Shown here piece after piece: positions 27,780-37,099 of a stretch of DNA of 64,000 nucleotides (position 1 is the stretch's first letter; every line of letters begins with the position of its first letter). The notes below the pieces were generated by a model. The model did no database searches. It was not told the origin of the DNA and worked only from the letters and a program-made list of their open reading frames with translations. The DNA is from Arthrobacter sp. FB24 (GTDB lineage: Bacteria; Actinomycetota; Actinomycetes; Actinomycetales; Micrococcaceae), in contig NC_008541.1 of assembly GCF_000196235.1 (NCBI RefSeq), positions 1,302,001-1,366,000 of the forward strand, written 5' to 3'. Position numbers and translations under genes: made by a program.

Positions 27780-28364
27780 ATGACTGACACCTGGCTGATC
27801 GTAGGCCTTGGCAACCCCGGCACCGAATACAGCAACAATCGGCACAACGTCGGCCAGATGGTACTGGATGAACTCGCGCGCCGGGTGGGCGGGAGCTTCA
27901 AGGTGCACAAGGCCCGCGCCCACGTGCTGGAGGGCCGGCTCGGCATTGGCGGCCCGCGCGTTGTTCTGGCCAAGCCGATGAGCTACATGAACGTTTCCGG
28001 CGGGCCGGTATCAGCCCTGTCGAAGTTCTACGACATCGATCCGGAACATGTCGTCGCGGTCCATGACGAAATAGACATTCCCTTTAATACCGTCAAACTA
28101 AAGATCGGCGGTGGTGAGGGCGGACACAACGGCCTGCGGGACATTTCGAAGGCCCTGGCCACGAAGGATTACCTCAGGGTCCGCGTCGGAGTGGGCCGCC
28201 CGCCGGGCCGGATGGATACTGCGGACTTTGTCCTAAAGGACTTTGCCACCACCGAAAAAAAGGACCTGCCCTTCCTCCTGGATGACGCGGCCGACGCGGT
28301 GGAGACTGTGGTCAGGGAAGGCCTTGCGGCTGCACAGCAGAAATATCACACTGCGGTTCAGTAA
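27780..28364 (+). CDS. pth: Peptidyl-tRNA hydrolase
   Basis: A 194-residue enzyme that frees tRNA from stalled peptidyl-tRNA. Seen: [17 protein letters not shown] with the catalytic His, [13 protein letters not shown], the HDEIDIPF block, and [13 protein letters not shown]. It is the last gene of the conserved block. The accessory regulator and polysaccharide region begins directly after it; in Mycobacterium the gene near this point is mfd, which is not seen here. Confidence 0.96.
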   Translation: MTDTWLIVGLGNPGTEYSNNRHNVGQMVLDELARRVGGSFKVHKARAHVLEGRLGIGGPRVVLAKPMSYMNVSGGPVSALSKFYDIDPEHVVAVHDEIDIPFNTVKLKIGGGEGGHNGLRDISKALATKDYLRVRVGVGRPPGRMDTADFVLKDFATTEKKDLPFLLDDAADAVETVVREGLAAAQQKYHTAVQ

Positions 28365-28369
28365 CGTTG

Positions 28370-28390
28370 CCTCCAAGCTGCCTTTGGAGG
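28370..28390 (+). terminator. Short stem-loop after pth
   Basis: CCTCCAA/TTGGAGG arms (7 bp) with a 7-nt loop lie 6 nt after the pth stop. This is a weak terminator candidate with no T-run. Confidence 0.4.
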
Positions 28391-28428
28391 GGTAGCCTGC
28401 GGGTGGGGGACTGGTTACGGAGAGTGCA

Positions 28429-28452
28429 ATGCAATTGGTTAACCAAGTGCAT
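28429..28452. promoter_or_regulatory. 24-nt near-perfect palindrome upstream of LAL1
   Basis: The arms ATGCAATTGGTT and AACCAAGTGCAT match at 11 of 12 positions; the inner TTGGTTAACCAA is perfect. It is AT-rich, so it is more likely an operator than a terminator. A possible -10 box TATGGT lies at 28483-28488, putting the centre about 42 nt upstream of the hexamer. This site differs from the GAGTAGT dyad found elsewhere in the block. Confidence 0.6.
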
Positions 28453-28599
28453 AAAGCGGCCTAATTGTTTAGTCATACCTGCTATGGTAATTTTCACATT
28501 CAAGGTCTTGTTGCCTCGTTTGGCGGCATCGGAAAACTGAAAACCCGACGGCTCGGCCAAGTCGCATCAGCTCGAGCCACGAAGGTAGCGTGATCGATC

Positions 28600-31332
28600 G
28601 TGCTTGCATCACCAGGCTCTGAACATGGCGGGCTGCTGGAGACTGAACGCCGGGGCATGGGAGCCTCAGAGCGTCGTAAGTGGTCGTCCTTAGTCAGGCA
28701 GGACCTCCAGGCCTCCGTCGTTGCGATCCTTGGCGATAACGATCTTCACGGCGTTGTCGTGGCCGGCGCGCAAGGCGTCGGCAAGTCCACCTTTGTGCGG
28801 GCAGTGGAAGCGCAGCTTGCGGGAAAGATGCACGTCATCCACCTGCACGGAACCACCACCGATCCCGCGATCCCCTTTGGCCAACTGGCGTTTCTGGTGG
28901 CCCGCCTGCCCGGCAAGGCGCTCGAATCCCCCGGGGAAATTGTCCACGGCATTTCCCGGCTGATCCGGGAGGACGCTGCCGGACGCCCAGTCCTTGTAGT
29001 GCTCGAGGACCTGCCAGCGATCGACAGCATGAGCACCGCCGTCCTGATGCACCTCATACTGAGCGGCGCCGCAAAGCTTATGGTCACCGTCCGCAATGTG
29101 ACGGACATGCCCGAAGACCTGATCCGCCTCCTCCGAAACAATTCGCTTGAGGAAGTCCGGCTCGAAGTATTCACCCGGCCTGAAGTGAGCAAACTGCTTG
29201 CCGGAGTCCTCGGGCGCCCCGTAACTGCCACCGCGGCCAGTTCGCTGTACGCAGCGAGCGGCGGGAATCCGCTGGTCCTCCAGGCTATCGTCATTGAACA
29301 ACTTCGTTCCGGTAACCTCCATCTGGCCGGAAAGGTCTGGGCGCTGAGAGGGGGGATCAACCTCGCAGAAGCCGACGCCCTGGTTGACCTGGTCCGGTCC
29401 CGGCTGGCACGGGAGACCCCGAAGGTCAGGGAGGGCCTGGAGTGGCTGGCCCTGATCCGGAGGGTTCCCCTGTTCGTCCTCCTTGACGTCCTGGACCCGG
29501 CAGTGGTTGCCGATCTCGAAAAGGCCGGGTATCTGCAGGTGGGTGAGACGGGCCGGCGCTGGGTGAGCCTTAAGGACGAATATGTAGGGGAAGTCATCCG
29601 GGGCTGGATGGACCTGCCGCGCCGCAAGGAGCTGCACCAGCTTGTGGCCAGGGCGGTGGGTGCAACCCCCGCTGAGATGGATGTCGAAGAGCTCCTCGGC
29701 TATGTGGCGTGGACGCTCGACTGCGGCGAACCCGTGGAACCGGCCTTTGCACTGGCCGCAGCGGCGGCGGCGAACCAGCTGTTCGACCCGATGTTCGCAC
29801 TCGAGTCCCTGGCGCAGATCCGGGTGGGGGACCCGCACTGGGCGGAGGCAGCCCAGCAGAGGGCGGCCGCCTACATGACCCTGGCTGAACACGAATCGGC
29901 CGTGGCCGTCCTGGAAGAAGTCACGCCCGAGCAGCTGTCTGAACTCCCGGCGACCGCCTACGCCAGCTACGTCCAGGACTTCTGCAGTGCGCTGCTCTGG
30001 ATCCACGGGGGATACAGCCGGATCGGCGGCATCCTGTCGGCGGCCAGGCAGGAGCTGGCACGCCGGGAGAGGGCCTCCATCGGCAACGAAACCTCCGCCG
30101 ACTTTGCCCGTGCCCATGAGCGGATCAGGCTTGCCGAATTCGAGCAGATGATCCATCAGGGCGAATATGCGGCTGTTGCCGACGACCTGGAGCGGGCCTA
30201 CAAGGAAGCCGGCGATCCGCTGTATGTCTTGAATTGTGCCTGCCTGCTGACCATGGCCTGGGCAGTCCTGGGCCGGGAAGCAGACGCCATCGCCCTGGCG
30301 GCCGAGATCCAGCACAGGATGGAACAGTCCAACGTGGCTCCGGGGATGCTCAGCTGGCAGGCTGAAGGCCTCTTTGCTGCGCTGCTGTGCAGCGGCCAGT
30401 GGGAGGACTGCGTCAGGATACTCACGGAAGCACTGGACCAGAAGCCCAAAATCATGCAGTATCTCGGCGGGGCCGCCGAACTCGCTCTCGGTGTGGCCTA
30501 CACCTACGCAGGACGTGCCGACCTCGCCATCGACACCTTGCTCGGTGCCCAGGCGCAACTGGAAATCAGGCGGAGCTACTATGGTCCGTCCCTTGCCTGC
30601 TCAGCGCTTGCCTTCGCTTATGCCCAGGCCGGCGACATCCAGGAATCGCGCAACTTCCTGGACCTGGCCGCCCAGGAGGAGCAGCACGTCGCCTGGTTCA
30701 CCTCATGGATGGCCGACTTCTGCGTCCGGATGGCCAAACGGTGGCTCAAGGATCCCGGGGCCAAGCAAAAGCTGATGGAATCAGCTCACGAGGACATTTC
30801 CAAAGGGCGGACAACCACTGCCTCCATCAGCCTTTTCGGTGCTACGGTGCATGGAACAGAGGAAGAACTGGTCCTGCTGACCGAAGTTTCCTCTCGTCGG
30901 CAAGGAAAAATGGCCAGCGTCAACCGGCTGGTGGGGGAGGGGAGCAGAAAGAAGGATTCCAAGGTCCTGCTGGAGGCAGCGTCCGTGGCCCATGAGCTCC
31001 ATCTCGATGCGGTGGAGTCCAGATGCGTCGTCCTGGCGCTGGACTTCGCCAGGGAAAAGGGAGATTCCCAATCCGCACGCGCGGCCCAGCACCGTCTGGA
31101 CCGGCTCGTAGAGACGTTGCCGGTGTTGCCGTTGATGCCGCACACGGTGGGACCGGAACTGACCGAACGGGAACGGCAGGTTGCCAGGATGGCCAGCCAG
31201 GGGTTGAGCAACAAGGAAGTCGCCAACCGGCTGCAGCTTTCCATCCGTACAGTGGAAGGCCATCTCTACCAGATCTTCACGAAAATGGGGATTTCATCGA
31301 GGAGTGAGCTTGAAGGATCCGCTCAAGTCTGA
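28600..31332 (+). CDS. Large LuxR-family ATPase regulator (LAL1)
   Basis: A 910-residue regulator of the LAL (MalT-like) class. It has an N-terminal AAA/NACHT-type ATPase with an intact Walker A, GAQGVGKS (residues 56-63), and Walker B VLVVLEDLPAI. A long helical TPR-like middle region follows, then a C-terminal LuxR HTH (LTERERQVARMASQGLSNKEVA ... SIRTVEGHLY). It is the first of four tandem LALs. The start is taken as GTG 28600, with no strong ribosome-binding site. The effector is unknown. Its upstream palindrome differs from the operators of LAL3 and LAL5, so it may sit at the top of the hierarchy. Confidence 0.9.
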   Translation: MLASPGSEHGGLLETERRGMGASERRKWSSLVRQDLQASVVAILGDNDLHGVVVAGAQGVGKSTFVRAVEAQLAGKMHVIHLHGTTTDPAIPFGQLAFLVARLPGKALESPGEIVHGISRLIREDAAGRPVLVVLEDLPAIDSMSTAVLMHLILSGAAKLMVTVRNVTDMPEDLIRLLRNNSLEEVRLEVFTRPEVSKLLAGVLGRPVTATAASSLYAASGGNPLVLQAIVIEQLRSGNLHLAGKVWALRGGINLAEADALVDLVRSRLARETPKVREGLEWLALIRRVPLFVLLDVLDPAVVADLEKAGYLQVGETGRRWVSLKDEYVGEVIRGWMDLPRRKELHQLVARAVGATPAEMDVEELLGYVAWTLDCGEPVEPAFALAAAAAANQLFDPMFALESLAQIRVGDPHWAEAAQQRAAAYMTLAEHESAVAVLEEVTPEQLSELPATAYASYVQDFCSALLWIHGGYSRIGGILSAARQELARRERASIGNETSADFARAHERIRLAEFEQMIHQGEYAAVADDLERAYKEAGDPLYVLNCACLLTMAWAVLGREADAIALAAEIQHRMEQSNVAPGMLSWQAEGLFAALLCSGQWEDCVRILTEALDQKPKIMQYLGGAAELALGVAYTYAGRADLAIDTLLGAQAQLEIRRSYYGPSLACSALAFAYAQAGDIQESRNFLDLAAQEEQHVAWFTSWMADFCVRMAKRWLKDPGAKQKLMESAHEDISKGRTTTASISLFGATVHGTEEELVLLTEVSSRRQGKMASVNRLVGEGSRKKDSKVLLEAASVAHELHLDAVESRCVVLALDFAREKGDSQSARAAQHRLDRLVETLPVLPLMPHTVGPELTERERQVARMASQGLSNKEVANRLQLSIRTVEGHLYQIFTKMGISSRSELEGSAQV

Positions 31333-34090
31333 CGGGAAGGCTTCGGCGCAGACGCGCGCCGGAACCAAGCGTCCGAATGCTGGTGAGCCCTGGATAGACC
31401 GGGGGGACATGCTGTCCGCAGTCAGGGACGCCCTTGCCTCGGACGACTGCTGGGCGGTTTTTGTGGTGGGCGACGCCGGATTGGGCGCCTCTTCCTTGCT
31501 GGCACAGCTGAACGACGCCCGAAACGGCCGGACGTCCGTGATGACTGTCCACGGGAGTCCGTCCCTTGCACCCGTTCCGTACGGAGCGCTGTCTCCGTAC
31601 CTGGCTGATCTCTCCGTTGACGACGTCACGTCCAAGGTGGCCGTCCTGAGGGCATTATGGGCGCACCTCGAAAGCGGCAGGAAAAATCCGGGACCCGCCC
31701 TCCTGTTGGTTGACGACGCCCACGACCTGGACACGGCCACGGCCGAGATGATTTCCGAACTTGTCCAGGCGGGCTGGGCCAAACTCGTTGCCACCTGCAT
31801 TCCGAGGCCCGGCATACCGCAGCCGCTGCTCAGGCTTTGGCACGACGGTACGGCCGAAAGATTCGACATCGCCCCCTTGACAATGGAACAGGGGCATCAA
31901 CTCTGCGAGGCGCTGCTCGACGGCAAAGTCCTCAACAGCACGTCGCGTCAATACTGGCAGGAGGCCGGAGGCAACACACTGCTGCTCAAGACCCTCGTCC
32001 GCGAGGCCCAGCGCTCCGGCGACCTGATCCGGCGCAACGGAGTGTGGCTTAACACGGGTTCGTCCCACGTCCGGACCCTGGAACTCACCGCCGTCGTCAA
32101 GGTCCAGTTGATGCGCATCTCGGCCGACGGCCGCGAGGCCCTGAACCTGATTGCGCTGGCGGAGCCGGTGGACAGGACCCTCGTGGGAGAAATCGTCGGT
32201 GAACCTGCCGTCAAGGAACTGCTGGACCAGCGGCTCGTGGCCCAGTCGGTGGACAGCGAGCCGACTCTCCGGCTGGTCAGCCCCGTCTACGGCGAAGTGC
32301 TGCGCCGGATCGTTCCCGCAGCCCGAAGCCTCCAGCTGCACCGGGAACTCGTGTCCCGGATGGAAGTCTCGGCAGACAAACCCGAGTCGCTGCTCCGAAT
32401 AGTTTCCTGGTCCCTGGACTGCGGGGCCGAAGTGCCTGCACGCCTGCTGGTCCGGGCTGCCGTGCTCGCTTGCAAACTGTTTGAGAGCGAGACGGCCCTG
32501 CGCATCGCCTGGGCCGTCAAGGACCCGGAACTGCAACAAACTGCGCGCGCCGTGATGGCCCGCTCACACTACAACCTCGGGCACTACGACGAAGCTGCCG
32601 CCCTTCTGAACGTCAACGTCGACGCCGGTAGCGGCCTCACGCACATGGTGGTCAACAGCCTCCTGAGATCGGCCACCCGGGCGGCACTCGGGCACTCCGC
32701 CTCCGAAATCGCGGAAGATGCCAGCCGGCTGCGCCAATGGGGCGAAAAAGAGGCCGCGGCCAATCCCGCGGACTCAACCGCCATCCTCAAGACCACGGCA
32801 CACCGGGCGTCCCTTGTGGAACTGATGGCGTACTCGCTCGCGGGCGACTACAGGCAAATGGGGCCCGCGCTCGATGACCTGCTGGCAGCCGGCGGTTCGC
32901 CCGCGGCACCCGATGGCGCGCTCACCCGGTCCATGGCCCTGGCACTGCAGGCGGAGCGCCTGTGCGCGCTGGGGTATCCGCTGCAAGGGCGCCAACTCGC
33001 CGCGGAGGCCTTCGGCCAGCCCCAGCCTCCCGACAACGACATCTTCTTCCTCCCCGAGTTCATCGTGGTCCGACTTGTTGCCTGCGATCTTGCGGCCGGT
33101 GAATGGGCCGAGGCGGAGCAGCTCCTGGCGGGTTACGCGGAAACACCCTTCGGTTCCGCCATGGTTTCGTTCAGCGGAGCCGCCTACGTCGTAATGGGGT
33201 ATATAGCCGTCCGGCAGGGAAAGCTCGCTGACGCCCTGGAGTTACTGACCACGGGTCTGGAGGCCCTCCGCGACAGTGATCCCCAGCAGATGTTCCGGCT
33301 GTGCGCGGCCATGGCCTATTACGTGGCGGCCGCCCAAGGCCTCAGAGCCGAGGCCGACAGGCTGAAGTCGGACTATGACGCCTGGGGTGAGCGGGGCATG
33401 CACCTGATGACGGCTTTTGCCCGGGATTTCCTGGCTGCCGGTGACGAACACCTGGCCGGGGACGGAACCGGCATCGCGGCGCTGCACCGGAGCGCAGGGG
33501 AAGCGGCGCAACAGGACGCCAAGTTCCTGGAGCTGAATGCCCTCGCCATGGCGCTGGTCCTCGGAGACACGACCAGGCTGGAGCGGCTGCAGGAACTCGC
33601 CGGCGCGGTGGAAGGCGCCTGGGCGGCTGCCCTGGCTGAATACTGTGCGGCGCTTTCCCATGGCAGCGCCGAACTGTTCCTGCGCGCGGGGGATTCCCTC
33701 TCCGCTGCCTCCGTCTTCCAGTTGGCCGCGGACGCTTATTCAGCCGCGCTGGCTTCACTGGACCGGAGTCGGGACCGGGAACTGGCAGCCTTGGCCCGCG
33801 CAGGCATCGCCCGGTGCAATGAAGAGCTGGGCCATGCTGGAAGCGAAGCCCAACCTGACACCGTGGCTCCCGTTTTGACCAAACGAGAGCGGAACATTGT
33901 GGGGCTGGCGGCAACCGGACTCAGTGACCGCCAGATCGCAGACAAACTGCAGATTTCTGTCCGCACCGTGGAAGGTCACCTTTATCGTTGCTACCTGAAA
34001 CTTGGTATCGCCGGACGCGACGAGTTGGCCGCGGCAGCAGGACTTGGAGAAGACGCAGCGGTGCGGGCTAAAGCATCCCCCGGGAAATAG
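31304..34090 (+). CDS. Large LuxR-family regulator with degenerate P-loop (LAL2)
   Basis: A 928-residue LAL whose GTG start lies inside the end of LAL1 (29-nt overlap), so translation is probably coupled. The architecture matches LAL1, with C-terminal HTH LTKRERNIVGLAATGLSDRQ ... SVRTVEGHLY. The Walker A position reads GDAGLGAS (residues 56-63): the invariant Lys is Ala. Walker B (LLLVDDAHDLD) is kept. By family knowledge this should weaken or abolish ATP binding, so LAL2 may be a constitutive, inactive or partner-dependent subunit. Confidence 0.88.
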   Translation: MSLKDPLKSDGKASAQTRAGTKRPNAGEPWIDRGDMLSAVRDALASDDCWAVFVVGDAGLGASSLLAQLNDARNGRTSVMTVHGSPSLAPVPYGALSPYLADLSVDDVTSKVAVLRALWAHLESGRKNPGPALLLVDDAHDLDTATAEMISELVQAGWAKLVATCIPRPGIPQPLLRLWHDGTAERFDIAPLTMEQGHQLCEALLDGKVLNSTSRQYWQEAGGNTLLLKTLVREAQRSGDLIRRNGVWLNTGSSHVRTLELTAVVKVQLMRISADGREALNLIALAEPVDRTLVGEIVGEPAVKELLDQRLVAQSVDSEPTLRLVSPVYGEVLRRIVPAARSLQLHRELVSRMEVSADKPESLLRIVSWSLDCGAEVPARLLVRAAVLACKLFESETALRIAWAVKDPELQQTARAVMARSHYNLGHYDEAAALLNVNVDAGSGLTHMVVNSLLRSATRAALGHSASEIAEDASRLRQWGEKEAAANPADSTAILKTTAHRASLVELMAYSLAGDYRQMGPALDDLLAAGGSPAAPDGALTRSMALALQAERLCALGYPLQGRQLAAEAFGQPQPPDNDIFFLPEFIVVRLVACDLAAGEWAEAEQLLAGYAETPFGSAMVSFSGAAYVVMGYIAVRQGKLADALELLTTGLEALRDSDPQQMFRLCAAMAYYVAAAQGLRAEADRLKSDYDAWGERGMHLMTAFARDFLAAGDEHLAGDGTGIAALHRSAGEAAQQDAKFLELNALAMALVLGDTTRLERLQELAGAVEGAWAAALAEYCAALSHGSAELFLRAGDSLSAASVFQLAADAYSAALASLDRSRDRELAALARAGIARCNEELGHAGSEAQPDTVAPVLTKRERNIVGLAATGLSDRQIADKLQISVRTVEGHLYRCYLKLGIAGRDELAAAAGLGEDAAVRAKASPGK

Positions 34091-34288
34091 GTACCTGGAA
34101 CGCCCGCGACCATCCGGGCGGCCGCTCGGCGGAACCGGTAGCGCCTTAGCGACTTGTTAACTATTTCGGAGCTGCAGCAGGTGCCTGCAAAGCCGCGTTC
34201 CGGGGGCAGATCCTCTTGTCTGCGTACCGACACAGGGCAACGAGGGGTACCTGCTTTCCAAGTACAGGTATGGGCGCCGGGCAAAATC

Positions 34289-34333
34289 GAGTACTCACTA
34301 CTGGTGCCCGCGGGCCCGCCAGCTGGTTAATTT
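34289..34333 (+). promoter_or_regulatory. LAL3 promoter with GAGTAGT-type dyad
   Basis: The dyad GAGTACTCACTACTG (34289-34303) matches the best copy at 13 of 15 positions. A TAATTT -10 box starts 32 nt after its centre (34328-34333). The 283-nt gap before LAL3 is otherwise free of recognisable genes. GGTCTC stands just before the LAL3 ATG, as it does before ATGs in the leaders at 40 kb and 47 kb. Confidence 0.6.
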
Positions 34334-34373
34334 GGGTTACCAGGAATCGCTCGTAAATACAGAGGTCTCACTC

Positions 34374-37097
34374 ATGTTGACAGCCGATAATGTGGCCAGT
34401 TCACACGCCACCAGGTCCGCCGGAATGACACGGGGCGCCGCGTGGCCTTTGATCGGGCGCAGGGAGGCGGTCAGCGACATCACACGCGCTCTGGCGGAGT
34501 CCACCGGGGGAGTCCTGGTGACCGGGAGCTCAGGCACCGGAAAGACGTTCCTCACCACCCACGCCCTCAAACAGTTCCGCGACGATTCCCTGGTTGTGAC
34601 CCTTCGGTGCAGTGCAGCGCTCTCCCGTTCCCCCTACGGCGCGCTGAACATGCTGTTGAGCGACCTGGAACCGGGGTATTTGAACCACCCGGTGCTTGTA
34701 CTGTCCGGCCTCATGCGGCTCCTGCGCGAACGTGCCAAGGGTAAGACCGTCTACCTCTTTGTCGACAACGCGGGCGAAGCTGATGAACTGACGGCCGTCA
34801 CAATCGCCCAGCTCGCCCGAAACCGTGCCGTACGACTGGTCCTGACATGCTCTGATCCGCTGCGGCTGTCGGCAGAGATTTCGGGACTTTGCGACGGCGG
34901 ATTCCTCACCCGCGTCAACCTCGAACCGCTGTCGTTCCGAGAGGCCGTCAGCTGGCTTGAAGAAGGCCTCAGCGCCAAAGTCTCGCACTCGGCGGTCCAA
35001 TCGCTCTGGGCTGCCAGCGACGGTAACCCGCACTATCTCAAGATGCTTGCAATGGAGCTTGCTGACTCAGGTTCCCTTGTGGTCCGCGACGGGGTGTGGG
35101 TCCTGACTGCTGACCACCACGTCCACGGCCGGGCCATCACCGACCTGATCGCCACCAGGCTGGGGCGGATGGGCGAGGCTGACAGGCGCATCCTGGAAAT
35201 CCTGTCGCTGGCAGAGACACTGCCCTTGGATACCCTGCTGAAGCTGGTGGAAGCCGACGACGTGGACGCCCTCGAGGAGCGCGGAGTCCTGGCGGTCGAG
35301 GACTCCCTTCCACGCCGCGTCAGGATCCAGAGCCAACTGGTGGCCGATGTGGTCCGCGAAAACGTCCCGCCCGGCCGGAGCAACGAGCTCCGCGAAATGG
35401 TCCTCCTCGCCGCGGCACCTTCCCTCCGAACTCCTGCGACGGAACTGCCGTTCGCTGTCTGGGCCCTTGACTGCGGTGCCGCGTTGTCAACGGAAGAATC
35501 CCTTTCAGCCGCACGCCTCGCCAACAGGAGGCTCGATGCGGCCCTGGCCCTGCGGTTTGTCCGCTCGGTACCGGGACATGAAGCGCTGGCTGCGGCAGTG
35601 ACCGAGGAAGTGGCGGCACTGATGACACTGGGCGATGTGGACGAAGCCCTCGAGGTGGTCCGACGGCACCGTAAGGCGTCGACGGGAGACCCGGCGCTCG
35701 CTGAGTGGATCGGTCTCCTGCTGGCCGAGAGCTCGGTGTTCCTTGCCACCCCGGGCGCCTGGCACGAGGCCACTGATTCCCTGGCCCGGGCGCGAAAAGT
35801 ACTCTATGACGACGCGCCTGGTCCGGCAGCCGGTATGCCGGCACCGGAGCTCAGGCGAATCCGGGAACAGCTGACGCTGGCCGAAGCCGAAGCGGCCAGC
35901 TACGCCGGAACATATCGGGAAATGGCTGCAGACCTCGCCGGAGCCCTGGACAATGTGGAGTTCCACAGTGCGGAATTCCGTCTTCAGGCAGGCAGCTGGT
36001 TGTGTGAAGCCTGGGCCGTGACCGGGCGCCAGGCGGATGCCGCAGAGCTCGCTGAACAGCTGAAGCTGCAGTGCCTGCGTCCGGAGATCCCGGTGGCAAT
36101 AGCGCAGTCGGTGATTTCGCGGCTGCGTTTCGCCTACTTGGTTGCCGGCAAATGGGACGAGGCGGCGGAGGCCTTGCCTGACGAGGACTGGGGTCCGTCG
36201 TCCGTGGTCTACCGGAGGTTCAGCGCGACTGAGGTTCCGGAGGCGATCTGCGCCTGCATGCAGGGCCGTGGGCGTGACGGTCTGGACCTGCTCGTTCCCG
36301 GTATCAGCCAATTGCGGATCCAGGACAGCGACGGCGTGCTGACTCTCGCCTGCGCGGCCGCGGCCTACGCGTCCGCACTGCAGGGTGAGCGTGAACAGGC
36401 GCTCGGCTACCTGGCAGAGACGGAGTCGGGTTCCCGGCGGAAATCATGGAAGGTCTCCCGGGCTGAGGGTTACTTCACGGCACTCGCACGGGCGGAGCTG
36501 GATGGTCCCCGGACCGGAATCGGGGAGTTGCTGCGCATGGCGGAGGAGGACCGCGGCACGGGCAACGTAGGCCACGAGCTGCTGTGCTTGAGCTCGGCTG
36601 TCAGGCTTGGGGAATCCGCTGCGGCACCCCGGCTGCTGGAGAGTGCAGCTGAGAGCCAGGGACCATTCGCGGAACTGTGCGCGCAGTACGCCCGGGGCAT
36701 CATTTCCGGTGAAGCCGACGAGCTGATGGCTGCTGCAAACCTCGCGGCCAGGCTGCACAATGACAGGTTTGCCCTGGATATCGCCGAATCAGTTCTCGAC
36801 CTCGACCAGGCACGGCTCGAACGGAGCCTGATACGGCAGGCCAAGCACTTGGCGGAGACCTGCCGCAGGAGGTTGCGGACGCCTCAGGACGGAAACCACG
36901 ACCGCCTCACACTGACTGCCCGGGAGCTCCAGATAGCGCAGCTGGCCGCTGCCGGAGCGAGCAATAAGAGCATCGCAGCCCAGCTGCACGTTTCCGTACG
37001 GACCGTAGAGGGCCACCTCTACCAGATCTACGGCAAGCTAAAAATCGAAGAGCGTTTGGAGCTTCCGGTAGCCCTCGGCAGTACAGGAGATGACTAG
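34374..37097 (+). CDS. Large LuxR-family ATPase regulator (LAL3)
   Basis: A 907-residue LAL. I use ATG 34374, preceded by AGAGG at 8 nt; the open frame runs back to TTG 34332, but that would lie in the predicted -10 box. Walker A GSSGTGKT (residues 51-58) is intact. The Walker B region reads YLFVDNAGEAD, weaker than in LAL1, LAL2 and LAL4. The C-terminal HTH is LTARELQIAQLAAAGASNKS ... SVRTVEGHLYQIY. It has its own promoter with the cluster dyad, so it may be autoregulated or controlled by another LAL. LAL4 follows after 2 nt. Confidence 0.9.
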   Translation: MLTADNVASSHATRSAGMTRGAAWPLIGRREAVSDITRALAESTGGVLVTGSSGTGKTFLTTHALKQFRDDSLVVTLRCSAALSRSPYGALNMLLSDLEPGYLNHPVLVLSGLMRLLRERAKGKTVYLFVDNAGEADELTAVTIAQLARNRAVRLVLTCSDPLRLSAEISGLCDGGFLTRVNLEPLSFREAVSWLEEGLSAKVSHSAVQSLWAASDGNPHYLKMLAMELADSGSLVVRDGVWVLTADHHVHGRAITDLIATRLGRMGEADRRILEILSLAETLPLDTLLKLVEADDVDALEERGVLAVEDSLPRRVRIQSQLVADVVRENVPPGRSNELREMVLLAAAPSLRTPATELPFAVWALDCGAALSTEESLSAARLANRRLDAALALRFVRSVPGHEALAAAVTEEVAALMTLGDVDEALEVVRRHRKASTGDPALAEWIGLLLAESSVFLATPGAWHEATDSLARARKVLYDDAPGPAAGMPAPELRRIREQLTLAEAEAASYAGTYREMAADLAGALDNVEFHSAEFRLQAGSWLCEAWAVTGRQADAAELAEQLKLQCLRPEIPVAIAQSVISRLRFAYLVAGKWDEAAEALPDEDWGPSSVVYRRFSATEVPEAICACMQGRGRDGLDLLVPGISQLRIQDSDGVLTLACAAAAYASALQGEREQALGYLAETESGSRRKSWKVSRAEGYFTALARAELDGPRTGIGELLRMAEEDRGTGNVGHELLCLSSAVRLGESAAAPRLLESAAESQGPFAELCAQYARGIISGEADELMAAANLAARLHNDRFALDIAESVLDLDQARLERSLIRQAKHLAETCRRRLRTPQDGNHDRLTLTARELQIAQLAAAGASNKSIAAQLHVSVRTVEGHLYQIYGKLKIEERLELPVALGSTGDD

Positions 37098-37099
37098 CC

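Noticed and set aside
28690..30558. 622-codon open frame on the minus strand opposite LAL1
   Set aside because: It is antisense to a strongly supported LAL gene. Its translation is rich in His, Gln and Arg with no domain motif, the usual shadow frame in high-GC DNA.
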